Under the pieces are notes generated by a model. That model searched no databases. It saw only the letters and a program-made list of their open reading frames with translations, and was not told the origin of the DNA. Shown one piece after another: positions 36,112 through 45,316 of a DNA stretch of 64,000 bases. Made by a program: the position numbers and the translations under genes. Within the stretch, counting starts at the first letter, position 1; every line of letters begins with the position of its first letter. Source of the stretch: Allacma fusca (taxonomy: Eukaryota > Arthropoda > Collembola > Symphypleona > Sminthuridae); contig OX359246.1 of the NCBI GenBank assembly GCA_947179485.1, positions 20,832,001 to 20,896,000 on the forward strand, in the 5' to 3' direction.

Positions 36112-39100
36112 GGGGACAGTTGAGAACTGTCCCAAACGAATATTTGTCCGAATTTATTTTGTTACCAGTTTCTTCCGTAACAAAAGTAGACAGACCTCCA
36201 ACCACTACAATAAAGATTGGCGGTAGAAACCTTACAGCAATGATTGACACAGGATGCTCAAGATGTTGCATCATGTCTAATATAGTACACAAACTCCCAT
36301 GTGAAATTGATTCAAGTACAAAGGGTAGTAGTTTTACAACAGCTTCAGGAGAAATAATTAAAACCAAGGGAACAGTAATCCTACAATTCCAGTTTGGAGA
36401 TAGAGTTTTAAAAAGTATTTTTCATGTGTTACCAAATCTGAGCTGTGGAGCTGATTTAATATTAGGTAAAGATTTTATAGAGGAGAATGACTTGAGCTTT
36501 AATCTTAAATGGGGTATTTTCTGGTTTGGAATAATTCCTCCAAATGAACCATTTACAATTAATACAAATGAGAAAGGATTTTTTAATTTGAATTTAGGGC
36601 TAAAACAAGAACCTATTCCAAGTCAAAGTCAGATTGACAAAGATATTCAAGATTTATTAAATGAATTCAAAGATGTCGCTCCTATAGATGCATCAATAGG
36701 TGTCACAGATTGGGTTTATCACCATATTGATTGCCCAGATAATGCTATTCCCAAAACTAAACTTAGAGGGTATCCCCCAGCGCAGTTAAAAATTATAAAT
36801 GAGGAAGTGGAAAAGTTATTAGCAGCTAGAGTTATTCAAAGGTCCACATCACCTTACAATTCCAATATCGTTCTAGCGAAGAAAAAAGATGGTACTCACA
36901 GGATGTGCCTTAATTTTAAACCCCTCAATGCCTTAACAAGGAAAAATGCCGCGTTATTACCTAACTTACAATGGATGCTCAGAATGATTCCTTTATACAG
37001 ATGGTTCTCAAAAATTGATCTCAAAAATGGATATTTTCAGATTAGATTGGATAAAGTCTCAGTCCCTAAGACAGCATTTAGCGTACCAGGAGGAGGGCAT
37101 TATGAGTTTATAAGGCTCCCTTTTGGATTAACAAACGCACCCGCTACGTTTCAACAATTTATGAATTTTGCGTTTCAGGGCTGGATGTACAAAATAATCA
37201 TGTGTTATCTGGATGATGGATTAGTTTTTTCAAAGACCTACGGCGAACATTTACAGCATCTACGTATTGTGTTTAACATTCTTAGGCAGGCAGGCGTTAC
37301 TATTAATTTAAAGAAATGCGAATTTGTTAGGCAGGAGACGGAATTTCTAGGTCATATTATCACACCAGAAGGACTGAAGAAAAGTCCGGACAAGATTCAA
37401 GGTATTAGAGATTTCCAGGTACCAAAGAACGACAAAGGAGTTATGAGATTCTTGGGAAAGTCAGTGTGGTATTCCACATTCATAAGTAATTTTTCTGAAA
37501 TAGCTGCCCCACTGTATAATTTATTAAAGAAAGGTATCAAGTGGAAATGGGGAGATGAGGAACAGAAAGCATTTGACATTATCAAGAATAGAATGGCAGA
37601 AGAAGTTTATTTACATGGTATTGACTACGATCACGATATCATTGTTCAAACAGATTCTAGTGACATAGCAATTTCAGCAGTATTAATGCAGAATATTGAT
37701 GGGAAAGAACGCGTCATTGAGTGTCGAAGTGCTAATTTAAATCCCTGTCAACGTAAATGGGGAATTTACGAGAAAGAATGTTTTGCCATAGTATGGGGAT
37801 TAAGGAAATTCCATAATTTAATTGCCGGACATAAAATAATTGTGCAGACAGACAACATGGCAGTTACGTGGATGAAAAGAAATCCAAGTCGTAAAGCTAA
37901 GGTTGAGCGTTGGAGCATAGAGTTAGAAGAATATAACTATGAATTGCAGCATATTAAGGGCAAGTTCAATATTCTGGCTGATGCGTTAAGTAGGGCACCT
38001 AAGGAATCAAGTGAGCCTGATCAACTCCTTGAAGACATAGCAGAAGGTGAAATGATTCCCTACGTAAATTATTTAGCATCTGAAATCACCAGAGACCGAA
38101 TAAAAGTAGCTCAGCGTGAAGATGAGGACTTAGCTAAAATTATAAATAGCTTACAGAATAATGTACAAATTCCAGGTAAGCACAATTACGAGTTAGAAGA
38201 TGGCTTGCTTTGCGCCAGAGTTCCAACATATAATATGCTAGAGGTTAAGAAGCAAATTAAATGTTCTGGATTGGAGCTCGAAGAGGCGTCAATGAAAGAC
38301 GAAATAAATTCAGAAAATAGTCAGTTACTGAATTTAATGTCGCTCAGATTAGGCAGATTGGAAAATGCCATATGTAAGTTGACACAGGTGTGTGTCCCAA
38401 ATGCAGCTCTGAACTGCATACCGAACAGTCAAGGTGAGGAACCTGTGACTAATAAAAAGTTAGCATGTGAGGAGCATGCCAAAGAACCTTTAGCTCTGTA
38501 CTTAAATAGGTTCAAGCAGCGTGAGGAGCGTTGCGTACGTACGTTAAAATGTAAAGCTTTAGTACTACAGGACAAAATTCTTAATGCCGGCCAAGATAGA
38601 ATTTTAACTTTAGAGGAAGTCCGAGATCAGAATAATCAGCGTAGATTACAAGCTCGGAGAAAGATTCACGAACTACAGAACAAGACCATGTTAGTTCCAG
38701 TTGTACCTATGATCATGCGATCTGAAATTATGTCTTCGTTTCATGATGTTCCAGAATGTGCACACCTGGGGTTTAAGAAAACAAGACACTTGATTATGAA
38801 GAGATTCTTTTGGAAGGGCATGACTAAGGACATTAAATTATTTTGTAAATCATGTCAGGTTTGTCAGCTAGTTAAGTCCAATAATCAGCTTCCTCAAGGG
38901 CTGATGGGGCACAACATGAAAATCGCTGAAGCAATGGAGACAATTTTTGTTGATATTGTAGGAAGGTTGCCAAAAACAAGGCGTCAACATGAGTATGTTT
39001 TAGTTTGTCAAGACGAATTCACCAAATGGCTAGAAATTTTTCCAATGAGAAAAGCCACTGCACCAATTTTAACAGAATTATTGGAGGACCAAGTTTTTTG

Positions 39101-40025
39101 TAGATTTGGGTTTCCTAGTAAAGTCATCACAGACCATGGAACACAATTTGAATCACGTGTTTTTGAAAAGCTTTGCAAAAGGTGGGGTATTTCTCACAAA
39201 ACGGTTGCGTATTATCATGCTCAGGGAAATCAGGTCGAACGAAGTAATCGTGACCTTAAAACCATGATTACCGCATTTTGTGGCAAAAGACAGTCAGATT
39301 GGGATGTACATCTCCAGAAATTCGCACTTACATTACGGACTATGGTGAGAAAATCATTAGGCTGTAGTTCTGATTTGCTCAATTTAGGTAGGATGATACA
39401 GCTGCCGATTGATCGGGCAATTGCACCAGCAGTTAGGAAGAGTTTAACCGCGGAACAAATATCTGCTTGGTTGCCTATTGAGTTGAGTAAATTAAGAGAC
39501 TGGGTGCTGAAAAATATACATACATCGTATCTGTCACAAAAGAAGTATTATGATAAAAAACGTCAGCCGTGTAAATTTAAAGTGGGGGATAAAATACTTC
39601 TACGAACGCATATCTTATCAAATGCGGAGGAAAAAATTAGCAAAAAACTTAGTAAGAAGTGGTTTGGACCATTTAAGTTGGTGGAAGAAGTTTTGCCAGG
39701 GTTAACGTTCAAACTAATTCATGTAACAACCGGAGAGCCATACGGCACTCACCATGTTTACGAATTTAGACCCTATTATGAGGATGAAAACAAACAGACT
39801 AGGAAGAATGTTTGGGAGTCTAGAAAGCAGAGACAGGATTTTCAGATTAGTAATGAAGAATTACTCGTTGATAACGCTAACGCACAGGTAGTTCCAGAAA
39901 CAGTTAAAGAACCACATCCAGGGAGGAATTTAAGGATAAAACCACGAGTAAATTATTCAGATACGCGTAGAAAAAAATGTCATGCTTTGAGTTTAATTTT
40001 AAATACAAGTTCATTTTTTAATTAG
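36105..40025 (+). CDS. pol: Pol polyprotein (protease, RT, RNase H, integrase)
   Basis: 1306 residues. Aspartic protease active site is DTG at residues 48-50. Reverse transcriptase has KIDLKNGYFQIRL, LPFGLTNAPATFQ and the catalytic YLDD at residues 368-371. RNase H has QTDSS (D517), then KECFAIVWGLRKF and ADALS. The integrase has the HHCC zinc site (HDVPECAHLG ... CKSCQVC) and catalytic D950, D1010 and E1045. The GPF-type C-terminal module (WFGPFKLVEEVLPG) is present. Two oddities: about 150 extra residues (712-861) split the usual linker between DGLLCARVP and MLVPVVPMIMR, and only 34 residues separate the last two catalytic acids where 35 is usual. No stop or frameshift is visible. Confidence 0.95.
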   Translation: MLGGQLRTVPNEYLSEFILLPVSSVTKVDRPPTTTIKIGGRNLTAMIDTGCSRCCIMSNIVHKLPCEIDSSTKGSSFTTASGEIIKTKGTVILQFQFGDRVLKSIFHVLPNLSCGADLILGKDFIEENDLSFNLKWGIFWFGIIPPNEPFTINTNEKGFFNLNLGLKQEPIPSQSQIDKDIQDLLNEFKDVAPIDASIGVTDWVYHHIDCPDNAIPKTKLRGYPPAQLKIINEEVEKLLAARVIQRSTSPYNSNIVLAKKKDGTHRMCLNFKPLNALTRKNAALLPNLQWMLRMIPLYRWFSKIDLKNGYFQIRLDKVSVPKTAFSVPGGGHYEFIRLPFGLTNAPATFQQFMNFAFQGWMYKIIMCYLDDGLVFSKTYGEHLQHLRIVFNILRQAGVTINLKKCEFVRQETEFLGHIITPEGLKKSPDKIQGIRDFQVPKNDKGVMRFLGKSVWYSTFISNFSEIAAPLYNLLKKGIKWKWGDEEQKAFDIIKNRMAEEVYLHGIDYDHDIIVQTDSSDIAISAVLMQNIDGKERVIECRSANLNPCQRKWGIYEKECFAIVWGLRKFHNLIAGHKIIVQTDNMAVTWMKRNPSRKAKVERWSIELEEYNYELQHIKGKFNILADALSRAPKESSEPDQLLEDIAEGEMIPYVNYLASEITRDRIKVAQREDEDLAKIINSLQNNVQIPGKHNYELEDGLLCARVPTYNMLEVKKQIKCSGLELEEASMKDEINSENSQLLNLMSLRLGRLENAICKLTQVCVPNAALNCIPNSQGEEPVTNKKLACEEHAKEPLALYLNRFKQREERCVRTLKCKALVLQDKILNAGQDRILTLEEVRDQNNQRRLQARRKIHELQNKTMLVPVVPMIMRSEIMSSFHDVPECAHLGFKKTRHLIMKRFFWKGMTKDIKLFCKSCQVCQLVKSNNQLPQGLMGHNMKIAEAMETIFVDIVGRLPKTRRQHEYVLVCQDEFTKWLEIFPMRKATAPILTELLEDQVFCRFGFPSKVITDHGTQFESRVFEKLCKRWGISHKTVAYYHAQGNQVERSNRDLKTMITAFCGKRQSDWDVHLQKFALTLRTMVRKSLGCSSDLLNLGRMIQLPIDRAIAPAVRKSLTAEQISAWLPIELSKLRDWVLKNIHTSYLSQKKYYDKKRQPCKFKVGDKILLRTHILSNAEEKISKKLSKKWFGPFKLVEEVLPGLTFKLIHVTTGEPYGTHHVYEFRPYYEDENKQTRKNVWESRKQRQDFQISNEELLVDNANAQVVPETVKEPHPGRNLRIKPRVNYSDTRRKKCHALSLILNTSSFFN

Positions 40026-40345
40026 AATACCTGCACTGGCCATGCACTTTAGGTATAGTTTTAATTAGTTAAGTAATTTTTAGTAGTGAGGTAACTACAC
40101 TTTAATATTTGCAGCTGCATAGGTTAATTTTTTTTAAATAGCTACAGAGCGGAAGCGGGACTTCTGCTGGTAGTATCTGTGTACATACTTAATTTTATTT
40201 CGCAATTTTTAATTGCTTGCTAGAGTGGAGCTTTAGCTTGCTTATTTTATTTTAACACGTTTATTATACAATTATGTAAATAACCATTAATAATTATTTT
40301 GCTTATTTTTTTTATTAGGCGTTAGTGGATCTTACGCTTACCATC
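40026..40345 (+). other. pol-ORF3 intergenic stretch with a candidate splice acceptor
   Basis: No ORF. It ends with a pyrimidine-rich run (about 40301-40316) and AG dinucleotides at 40317-40318 and 40324-40325 just before ORF3. This resembles a 3' splice site for a subgenomic RNA. Confidence 0.45.
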
Positions 40346-41959
40346 ATGTATCGTAATAGTGGATGCTTGAACCGCTTGCAAGAAAAATTTCCGTGGCTTA
40401 AACAGAAAATGAAAATAATTAACACTACGGACACATTCGAGCTTAATATTCAGCAAAAAATGGCCATAGATATGTGGAAATTGTCTGAGTATCACCGCGA
40501 TATTTTTGTTAACTATTCAATGAAAGCGCCACTAATGTATTGTTCTTCTCGCTTACTAATTAATGCAATGATTGACGTTGTAATGAATGAAAGAGAAATA
40601 GGATTTGCCGTTTTTACTAATTGTAAGAGCACTTATGGTTATGGGTTTATCACACATATATCTATCGCTACTCAGTTAAAGAACTATGTTATTCCGGTTA
40701 TTCAGGATTATGAGTACATATGTGGACGTATTCGAGCTATTTGTGAAAATCCTAATATTCTCAAAGTTCTTTATTATGCGAGTAAGGCTATCAAGTATTT
40801 GTTTAGAGATTTTGATTGTATTTTGATTTGTTTTGTCGATATTAAATTTGCTAATTATTATCTCAATCATAAAAAAGGATCTGAGATGGACAAGAGCTTA
40901 AATGAATTGGGTAAACTTTTTTGTAATTTTGAGCTGAATAGATCAGATTTTGTTGTAAATTGGGCTTATGCTTTGGTTGATTGGGAATCACAATTAACTG
41001 CGTCTCGTTATGCAAGACTATGTCTAAATGTTTGGTCAAAAATCAAAATTCAGGCCAGAGACAGTGTAACTTCAAAGGAACTATACACAAATCTCGAATC
41101 TTGGGAAGCTAAGATTGTTTCTAAAAGAGTACACACTGTGCTAACTAGTAACTTTTCCGAACCAGTGCAGTTTGTGCAACATATGCAGACTTTAAGTAAT
41201 CGTCCATTAAGTTCTCATGAAGCAAAAGTGTGTATGATTATCAACGCTTGGAGAATTCAACTAGCTAAAGATGAGGACTTGCCTATTTATGATGTACTAA
41301 CTGATGGAGCTATTCTCAAGATGTTGGATGTAATACTGCCGACAACAGTAACAACGCTAATGGAAGTTATACAATTTTCAAGTCTTACATTGGACTATGT
41401 TTCCTACATCGTCGACATTCTTAATGGATCTACTAACACCGTTTCTATCTCGTCAAAGGGTCAATCTACTCCAATGGAAATGGAAGTTCAAGAGAAAATG
41501 GACTCGTCACCAGAAGTGGATCCCTCAGAAGTGGTACAACATTATATTAACGAAGATGGGGAAATCATTATTGAGTTTCAAAGTCATCCTAATTCAGTAG
41601 TGAATGAAAGCCTAGGTGCATCCAGAGCTTCGGTAACTACTGGTTCAACTTCACTTTCAGAGACCAGAACTCAGTTGGAAATCACGCTACCCGTAGATGG
41701 AGATCGCATCGTAGCCTCAACTGAACAACCGTTAACTTCAAACCCACAATTACCTCCAAAAAAGTGTTCCAAATGTGGTCAAACAGGTCACATTAAAAAG
41801 AACTGTCCCAACTCCAGAGTTCCGAACAGCCTTAAACTTACCAAGGAACAACTTGTCAGAGCCAACCGTCATCGGGGAGGTAGGCGCTTAAAGGCGAAAA
41901 AGGACCTTGACAGGAAGATGGCTCAAAGGAAGCAGAGATTCGGGGGACCTTCTAAGTAA
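40346..41959 (+). CDS. Third ORF of the retrotransposon: CCHC protein of unknown function
   Basis: 537 residues from the ATG at 40346. The frame is open from a GTG at 40325. It sits where env lies in errantiviruses, but I see no signal peptide, no furin-like site followed by a fusion peptide, and no clear C-terminal membrane anchor. Residues 1-350 look mostly helical and I recognise no fold. Residues 370-465 are acidic and Ser/Thr-rich. Near the end is a single zinc knuckle at residues 474-487 (CSKCGQTGHIKKNC), followed by a strongly basic tail (RHRGGRRLKAKK, RKMAQRKQR). The C-terminus is therefore built like a nucleocapsid, which suggests nucleic-acid binding. Function unknown. It may be a second Gag-like or accessory protein. 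Confidence 0.82.
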   Translation: MYRNSGCLNRLQEKFPWLKQKMKIINTTDTFELNIQQKMAIDMWKLSEYHRDIFVNYSMKAPLMYCSSRLLINAMIDVVMNEREIGFAVFTNCKSTYGYGFITHISIATQLKNYVIPVIQDYEYICGRIRAICENPNILKVLYYASKAIKYLFRDFDCILICFVDIKFANYYLNHKKGSEMDKSLNELGKLFCNFELNRSDFVVNWAYALVDWESQLTASRYARLCLNVWSKIKIQARDSVTSKELYTNLESWEAKIVSKRVHTVLTSNFSEPVQFVQHMQTLSNRPLSSHEAKVCMIINAWRIQLAKDEDLPIYDVLTDGAILKMLDVILPTTVTTLMEVIQFSSLTLDYVSYIVDILNGSTNTVSISSKGQSTPMEMEVQEKMDSSPEVDPSEVVQHYINEDGEIIIEFQSHPNSVVNESLGASRASVTTGSTSLSETRTQLEITLPVDGDRIVASTEQPLTSNPQLPPKKCSKCGQTGHIKKNCPNSRVPNSLKLTKEQLVRANRHRGGRRLKAKKDLDRKMAQRKQRFGGPSK

Positions 41960-41994
41960 TTTTCTAAAAAATCTGGAGATTTTTTAAAAAATAC

Positions 41995-42003
41995 GGGGGA
42001 GGG
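41995..42003 (+). other. Polypurine tract
   Basis: GGGGGAGGG immediately before the 3' LTR, the expected primer for plus-strand DNA synthesis. Confidence 0.8.
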
Positions 42004-42004
42004 T

Positions 42005-42398
42005 GTAAGGAAGAGTGCTCCTTGCTCATACACGCGTTGGTGGACCCAACGCGGTACTTTGAATATTCCAATGAGAAGGTACTGGAACACATCTTCTTAT
42101 GTGTGTTCCAGGTTCGACTGCCTCAGTGTTACCTAGGGCAGCGTGGAGTTAACTTGTACTCTAAACTCTAAACGATTCCAATAAAGAAGTCTATTATATT
42201 ATTGTTACCCTAACTAGCGTGGACTGGAGACTCTTATTCCTTGCGTGGCTTAGCATTGGCAATTCAATCATTATTATTTCTTTTTATGAGTTGAGTTGGT
42301 TGTGATAATTTTGGGATTGCTTTTAATTTGTATTTTTGTTGCTTCCCTCACAGTAGCCAGAGTAGGATTTCCCGCATTATACTACCACCTACTCATAC
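42005..42398 (+). repeat. 3' LTR
   Basis: 394 bases, identical by eye to the 5' LTR at a constant offset of 8339. It is followed by the target duplication ATAT and then by spacer sequence. Confidence 0.93.
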
Positions 42399-43048
42399 AT
42401 ATTTTTTAGTTTCCACCCTGGATTGTAATTACCCCGAGATTAGACTTGGGTGCAAGTTATTTTAGCAAAATACTTCAACAGCTCGGGATCGTTGGGCAAA
42501 ATGTTGATGACAAAACTCATGAATTTGTTTTAATACATTCCACGGGTTATAATTACTGCTATAGAATTCCTCATGAAAGTGGTCATTTACAATTTAAATG
42601 AAACTGTTGTGCAATTTAAGGCTCGTATACAAATTCTAATTCAAAAGATCATGTTGAGCGTCAATTCTGATAAATACAGCCGATACACTTTCAGTTCAAA
42701 TATTTTCCCCTGGACTTTGAACGAAATTTAAGCATTCATCTTTGAAATAGTATATTGCCATGTGATTCTGTTTGTAATTAAACATCAGTACTTATGAGAG
42801 AATTTGAACTTAATAAGATAATAAGAATAATCAGTTAACTCATCATCAACCAGAAACTAAAGCCAAATTAATTAACAATCAAAACACCTTCAAATTATTT
42901 ATGAATATACTGTAAAACCTCTGACATGGTATATACTATTATATGTTTGCACTTGTAACTCTATGCTTGTGTGAAAGACACAAATACCTACTCATAACTT
43001 AATGCGTGAAATATTTGAAACTCTGGCAAGATAAGTATTGTTTATAAA
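42399..43048. other. Array spacer resuming after the LTR element, type C, and truncated 3' flank
   Basis: Begins with the second half of the insertion site (TTTTTTAGTTTCC...). It continues as spacer DNA and ends in the 3' flank of a missing gene (GATAAGTATTGTTTATA near 43031-43048), just before where AATAAA and the palindrome would be expected. Confidence 0.6.
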
Positions 43049-43368
43049 AATTCAATTGATTTTCTATTTTGAATTATTCTGTCCCAAAAGTTTCTTGTTG
43101 TAAAAGCAGGCCTTTAAGTAATTGCAAACTTGAGCTAATCAGTAATGTTTACCAAGTTCCGATGTTTGGTAATACTAAAAATCAAATACTGATTTTATGG
43201 TTTCTCAAAATCTGAAAATGTGTTAAAAATGTTGTCACGAAAGAATATTTTCTAAATTTGTTCGTCCTGAAATCAATTTTCAAGTGATGTATGGTATAAG
43301 GTGTGGGCGCTTTTACACCTCCTCATTGAAGCTGGCTGAGCTCATTGAATAGCATTATATATACAAGC
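43049..43368 (-). pseudogene. Remnant of a unit whose NDUFA4-like gene body is deleted
   Basis: The 3' flank stops at about 43048. After some 45 unmatched bases the sequence resumes inside the conserved 5' leader (GTTGTAAAAGCAGGCCTTTAAG, about 43097). Exons 1-3, both introns and the 3' UTR are gone. The TATA position (43310-43317) reads TGTAAAAG on the minus strand in place of TATAAAAG, so the promoter is also decayed. The promoter is then cut by a hAT insertion at 43369. Confidence 0.75.
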
Positions 43369-44317
43369 ATACTTGCAGTTTTGGCCCAAAGTTCAAATTC
43401 AGTTCCATTCACATCCCCAAATTTTTCGTGCCGTTCAGTTAAGTTCAGTTCCCCTTGTCCAAAGCCTGTCGTAGTTCAGTTCAGTTCACTGCGTACTTTC
43501 CAGTCGTTACGATCAGTTCAGTTCACCCTTTCAGTATGTTTTCAAAGTTCAATTCAACTCATTATTAACTTTTCGGTCGTTCAGTTCAGTTCGCTTTATC
43601 TATCATTAGCGAGCCAATTAGTACAAGTCATTTATGGTATATTTAAGTGGCATTAAGTAATATTTTTATAGCTGACTTTGAACTTTGACTCGATTTTTCG
43701 CTAAATGACTGATAAGATAACTACTTTCAAATCTCCGGTGTTTTGAAAGCAGTATTGACTTTGAGCTTTCTGGTGAACGATATAAGATCAATATAAGAAA
43801 ACCAAGCTATTCCAAGTTAATAAATCGTATAAATGTGCTATAAGCTTACAATCATTGTGGGTTTTAATTCATACGATTTCGTCTAAAATGTGCTAAATAA
43901 TGTAAAATATGTAACATACCGGCTTTCTTGTAAATAACTATTTCTTTTGTTTGTAATTTAATGTCATTGTAATGAATAGCCAAAAACCATAATGCTAGTT
44001 TTTGAGATTACAACTATAAAATATATGGTCATGCAATTTAGAGATAGATCATATTCGTGTTGTGTTCACGAATATAAAAGTTTATATTCAAACCGGGACT
44101 CTTAAGTTCAATTCAGTTCAGTTTGTGTTGCTTGAACGTACGATGAACGTTCGTTCACATTCATAATAAGTTTTGCTGAGTTCAATTCAAATTCATTCAA
44201 TAAAAATTTTGCATCTAGCTAGTTCGTTCAAGTTCATTCAAAAACAATGAAAATATTGGTTAGTTCAGTTCAGTTCACAACTTTATGAACTGAACGACTG
44301 CAAGTATGTATACAAGC
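43361..44317. mobile_element. Non-autonomous hAT-like element, 941 bp, with 8-bp TSD
   Basis: The element is 43369-44309 between direct repeats ATACAAGC at 43361-43368 and 44310-44317. Terminal inverted repeats are ATACTTGCAGT on the left and ACTGCAAGTAT near the right end, with two extra bases before the right duplication. Both ends are crowded with GTTCAGTTCAGTTCA-like motifs. The centre has no transposase ORF. It interrupts the promoter of the gene-less unit. Confidence 0.8.
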
Positions 44318-44605
44318 TTGAGTTTTTCTGCTATGAGACTTTGTAATTTTCCATCGTGGAGCACACTACATGTACGCACGTTTATTTTCTCCCTGGTTCA
44401 TATAGCAAGACTAGATAGATGTAATATAAACAAAAACGCAACCACTTCAACGCACGTACTCATTTACTACTTCATATCTCAGTGAGCCCAAACGTAGCTC
44501 CAGGTCATGGAGTCAAAACATCATTAACATTAATTACATAAATTATTACAGCAAGACCGACTTAACGTACATTCACATGGAAGCCTTACTTTGAGCCCAA
44601 CGCGC
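44318..44605. other. Spacer between two hAT insertions
   Basis: Continuation of the type B promoter-proximal block (ACGCACGTACTC, GTCATGGAGTCAAAACATC), matching 12040-12290 and 24200-24450. Confidence 0.6.
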
Positions 44606-45316
44606 ATATTTTGTAGTGCATCGCATGGGTTCAAAACAGTCGAACCTGTACCTGAACCTGGACCCAAACTTTGGGTACCTCAAAAGCGTGAACCTGTACC
44701 TGAAAATGTACCCATTTCACAGGTTCAAATTTTTCGATCCTGAACCTGACCCAATTGCGTTTTTGTAGTACCCGCACCTGATTAGTACCTGAACCCGAAA
44801 AAGTACCCAAAAGACGACCTGAACCCGGGTATTTTTGGACCGCACCTGAATATGTTTGGGTACTTGAGAATCCAAACTTTTTTAAATTTTATCTTGTATT
44901 AAAAGTACAATTGGGTACTTGTAGTACAAAATATATTTAAAATCCATAAGAATGAAAGTTCACTGGTTCCTGGGACACCCTGCCATTGCTTTTGCGATGG
45001 AAATCATTTGAGAAGCTTGAATTCTCCGGCCTTTAACTTTCAAACAATGAACCCAAACATTTCAGGTCTTTTGCGATCAGGTTCAGGTCTTTTATGTGTT
45101 GCACCTGGTCCTGACAGGTAAAATCAAAACGGGTTTTTCTCTGTACCTGGTCCTGAACCTGAACCTGTACCCAATTTTACGGGTATAAAATATTGTACCC
45201 AGAAAGGACCCAAAATTATTGGGTCCAAAATAAATGAACCCATACTGAACCTGAACCTGGACCTGAACCCAAATACCCGGGTGCGACCTGAACCCATGCG
45301 ATGCACTAATATTTTG
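44606..45316. mobile_element. Non-autonomous hAT-like element, 695 bp, perfect 19-bp TIRs
   Basis: The element is 44614-45308 between perfect 8-bp duplications ATATTTTG (44606-44613, 45309-45316). The terminal inverted repeats are perfect over 19 bases, TAGTGCATCGCATGGGTTC. Both flanks are dense in GAACCTG/CAGGTTC and GGGTAC words. No transposase ORF is present. Sister spacers near 12277 and 24445 lack the insertion. Confidence 0.9.

Larger units (their letters stand above)
33666..42398 (+). mobile_element. Complete Ty3/gypsy LTR retrotransposon with a third ORF
   Basis: An 8733-base element with two 394-base LTRs that I read as identical. It has a primer-binding site, gag, pol (protease, RT, RNase H, integrase), a third ORF and a polypurine tract, all on the plus strand. 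The 4-base duplication ATAT flanks it (33662-33665 and 42399-42402), and sister spacers show the uninterrupted site. The integrase lies after RNase H, which is the Ty3/gypsy order. All three large ORFs are open, so the insertion is recent and may be functional. Confidence 0.93.

Noticed and set aside
40325-40345. GTG start for the third retrotransposon ORF
   Set aside because: GTG is not a normal eukaryotic start. The first ATG in frame is at 40346, so I used that unless splicing supplies an upstream ATG.
33666-42398. Classification as an errantivirus with env
   Set aside because: The third ORF shows no envelope features, so I kept the neutral label Ty3/gypsy with an ORF of unknown function.
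43345-43656. 103-codon ORF rich in Ser, Phe and Val
   Set aside because: It is the translation of the GTTCAGTTCA repeats at the left end of a hAT-like element.
45124-45306. 60-codon minus-strand ORF with GSGSGPG-like repeats
   Set aside because: It is the translation of the GAACCTG arrays at the right end of the 695-bp hAT-like element.
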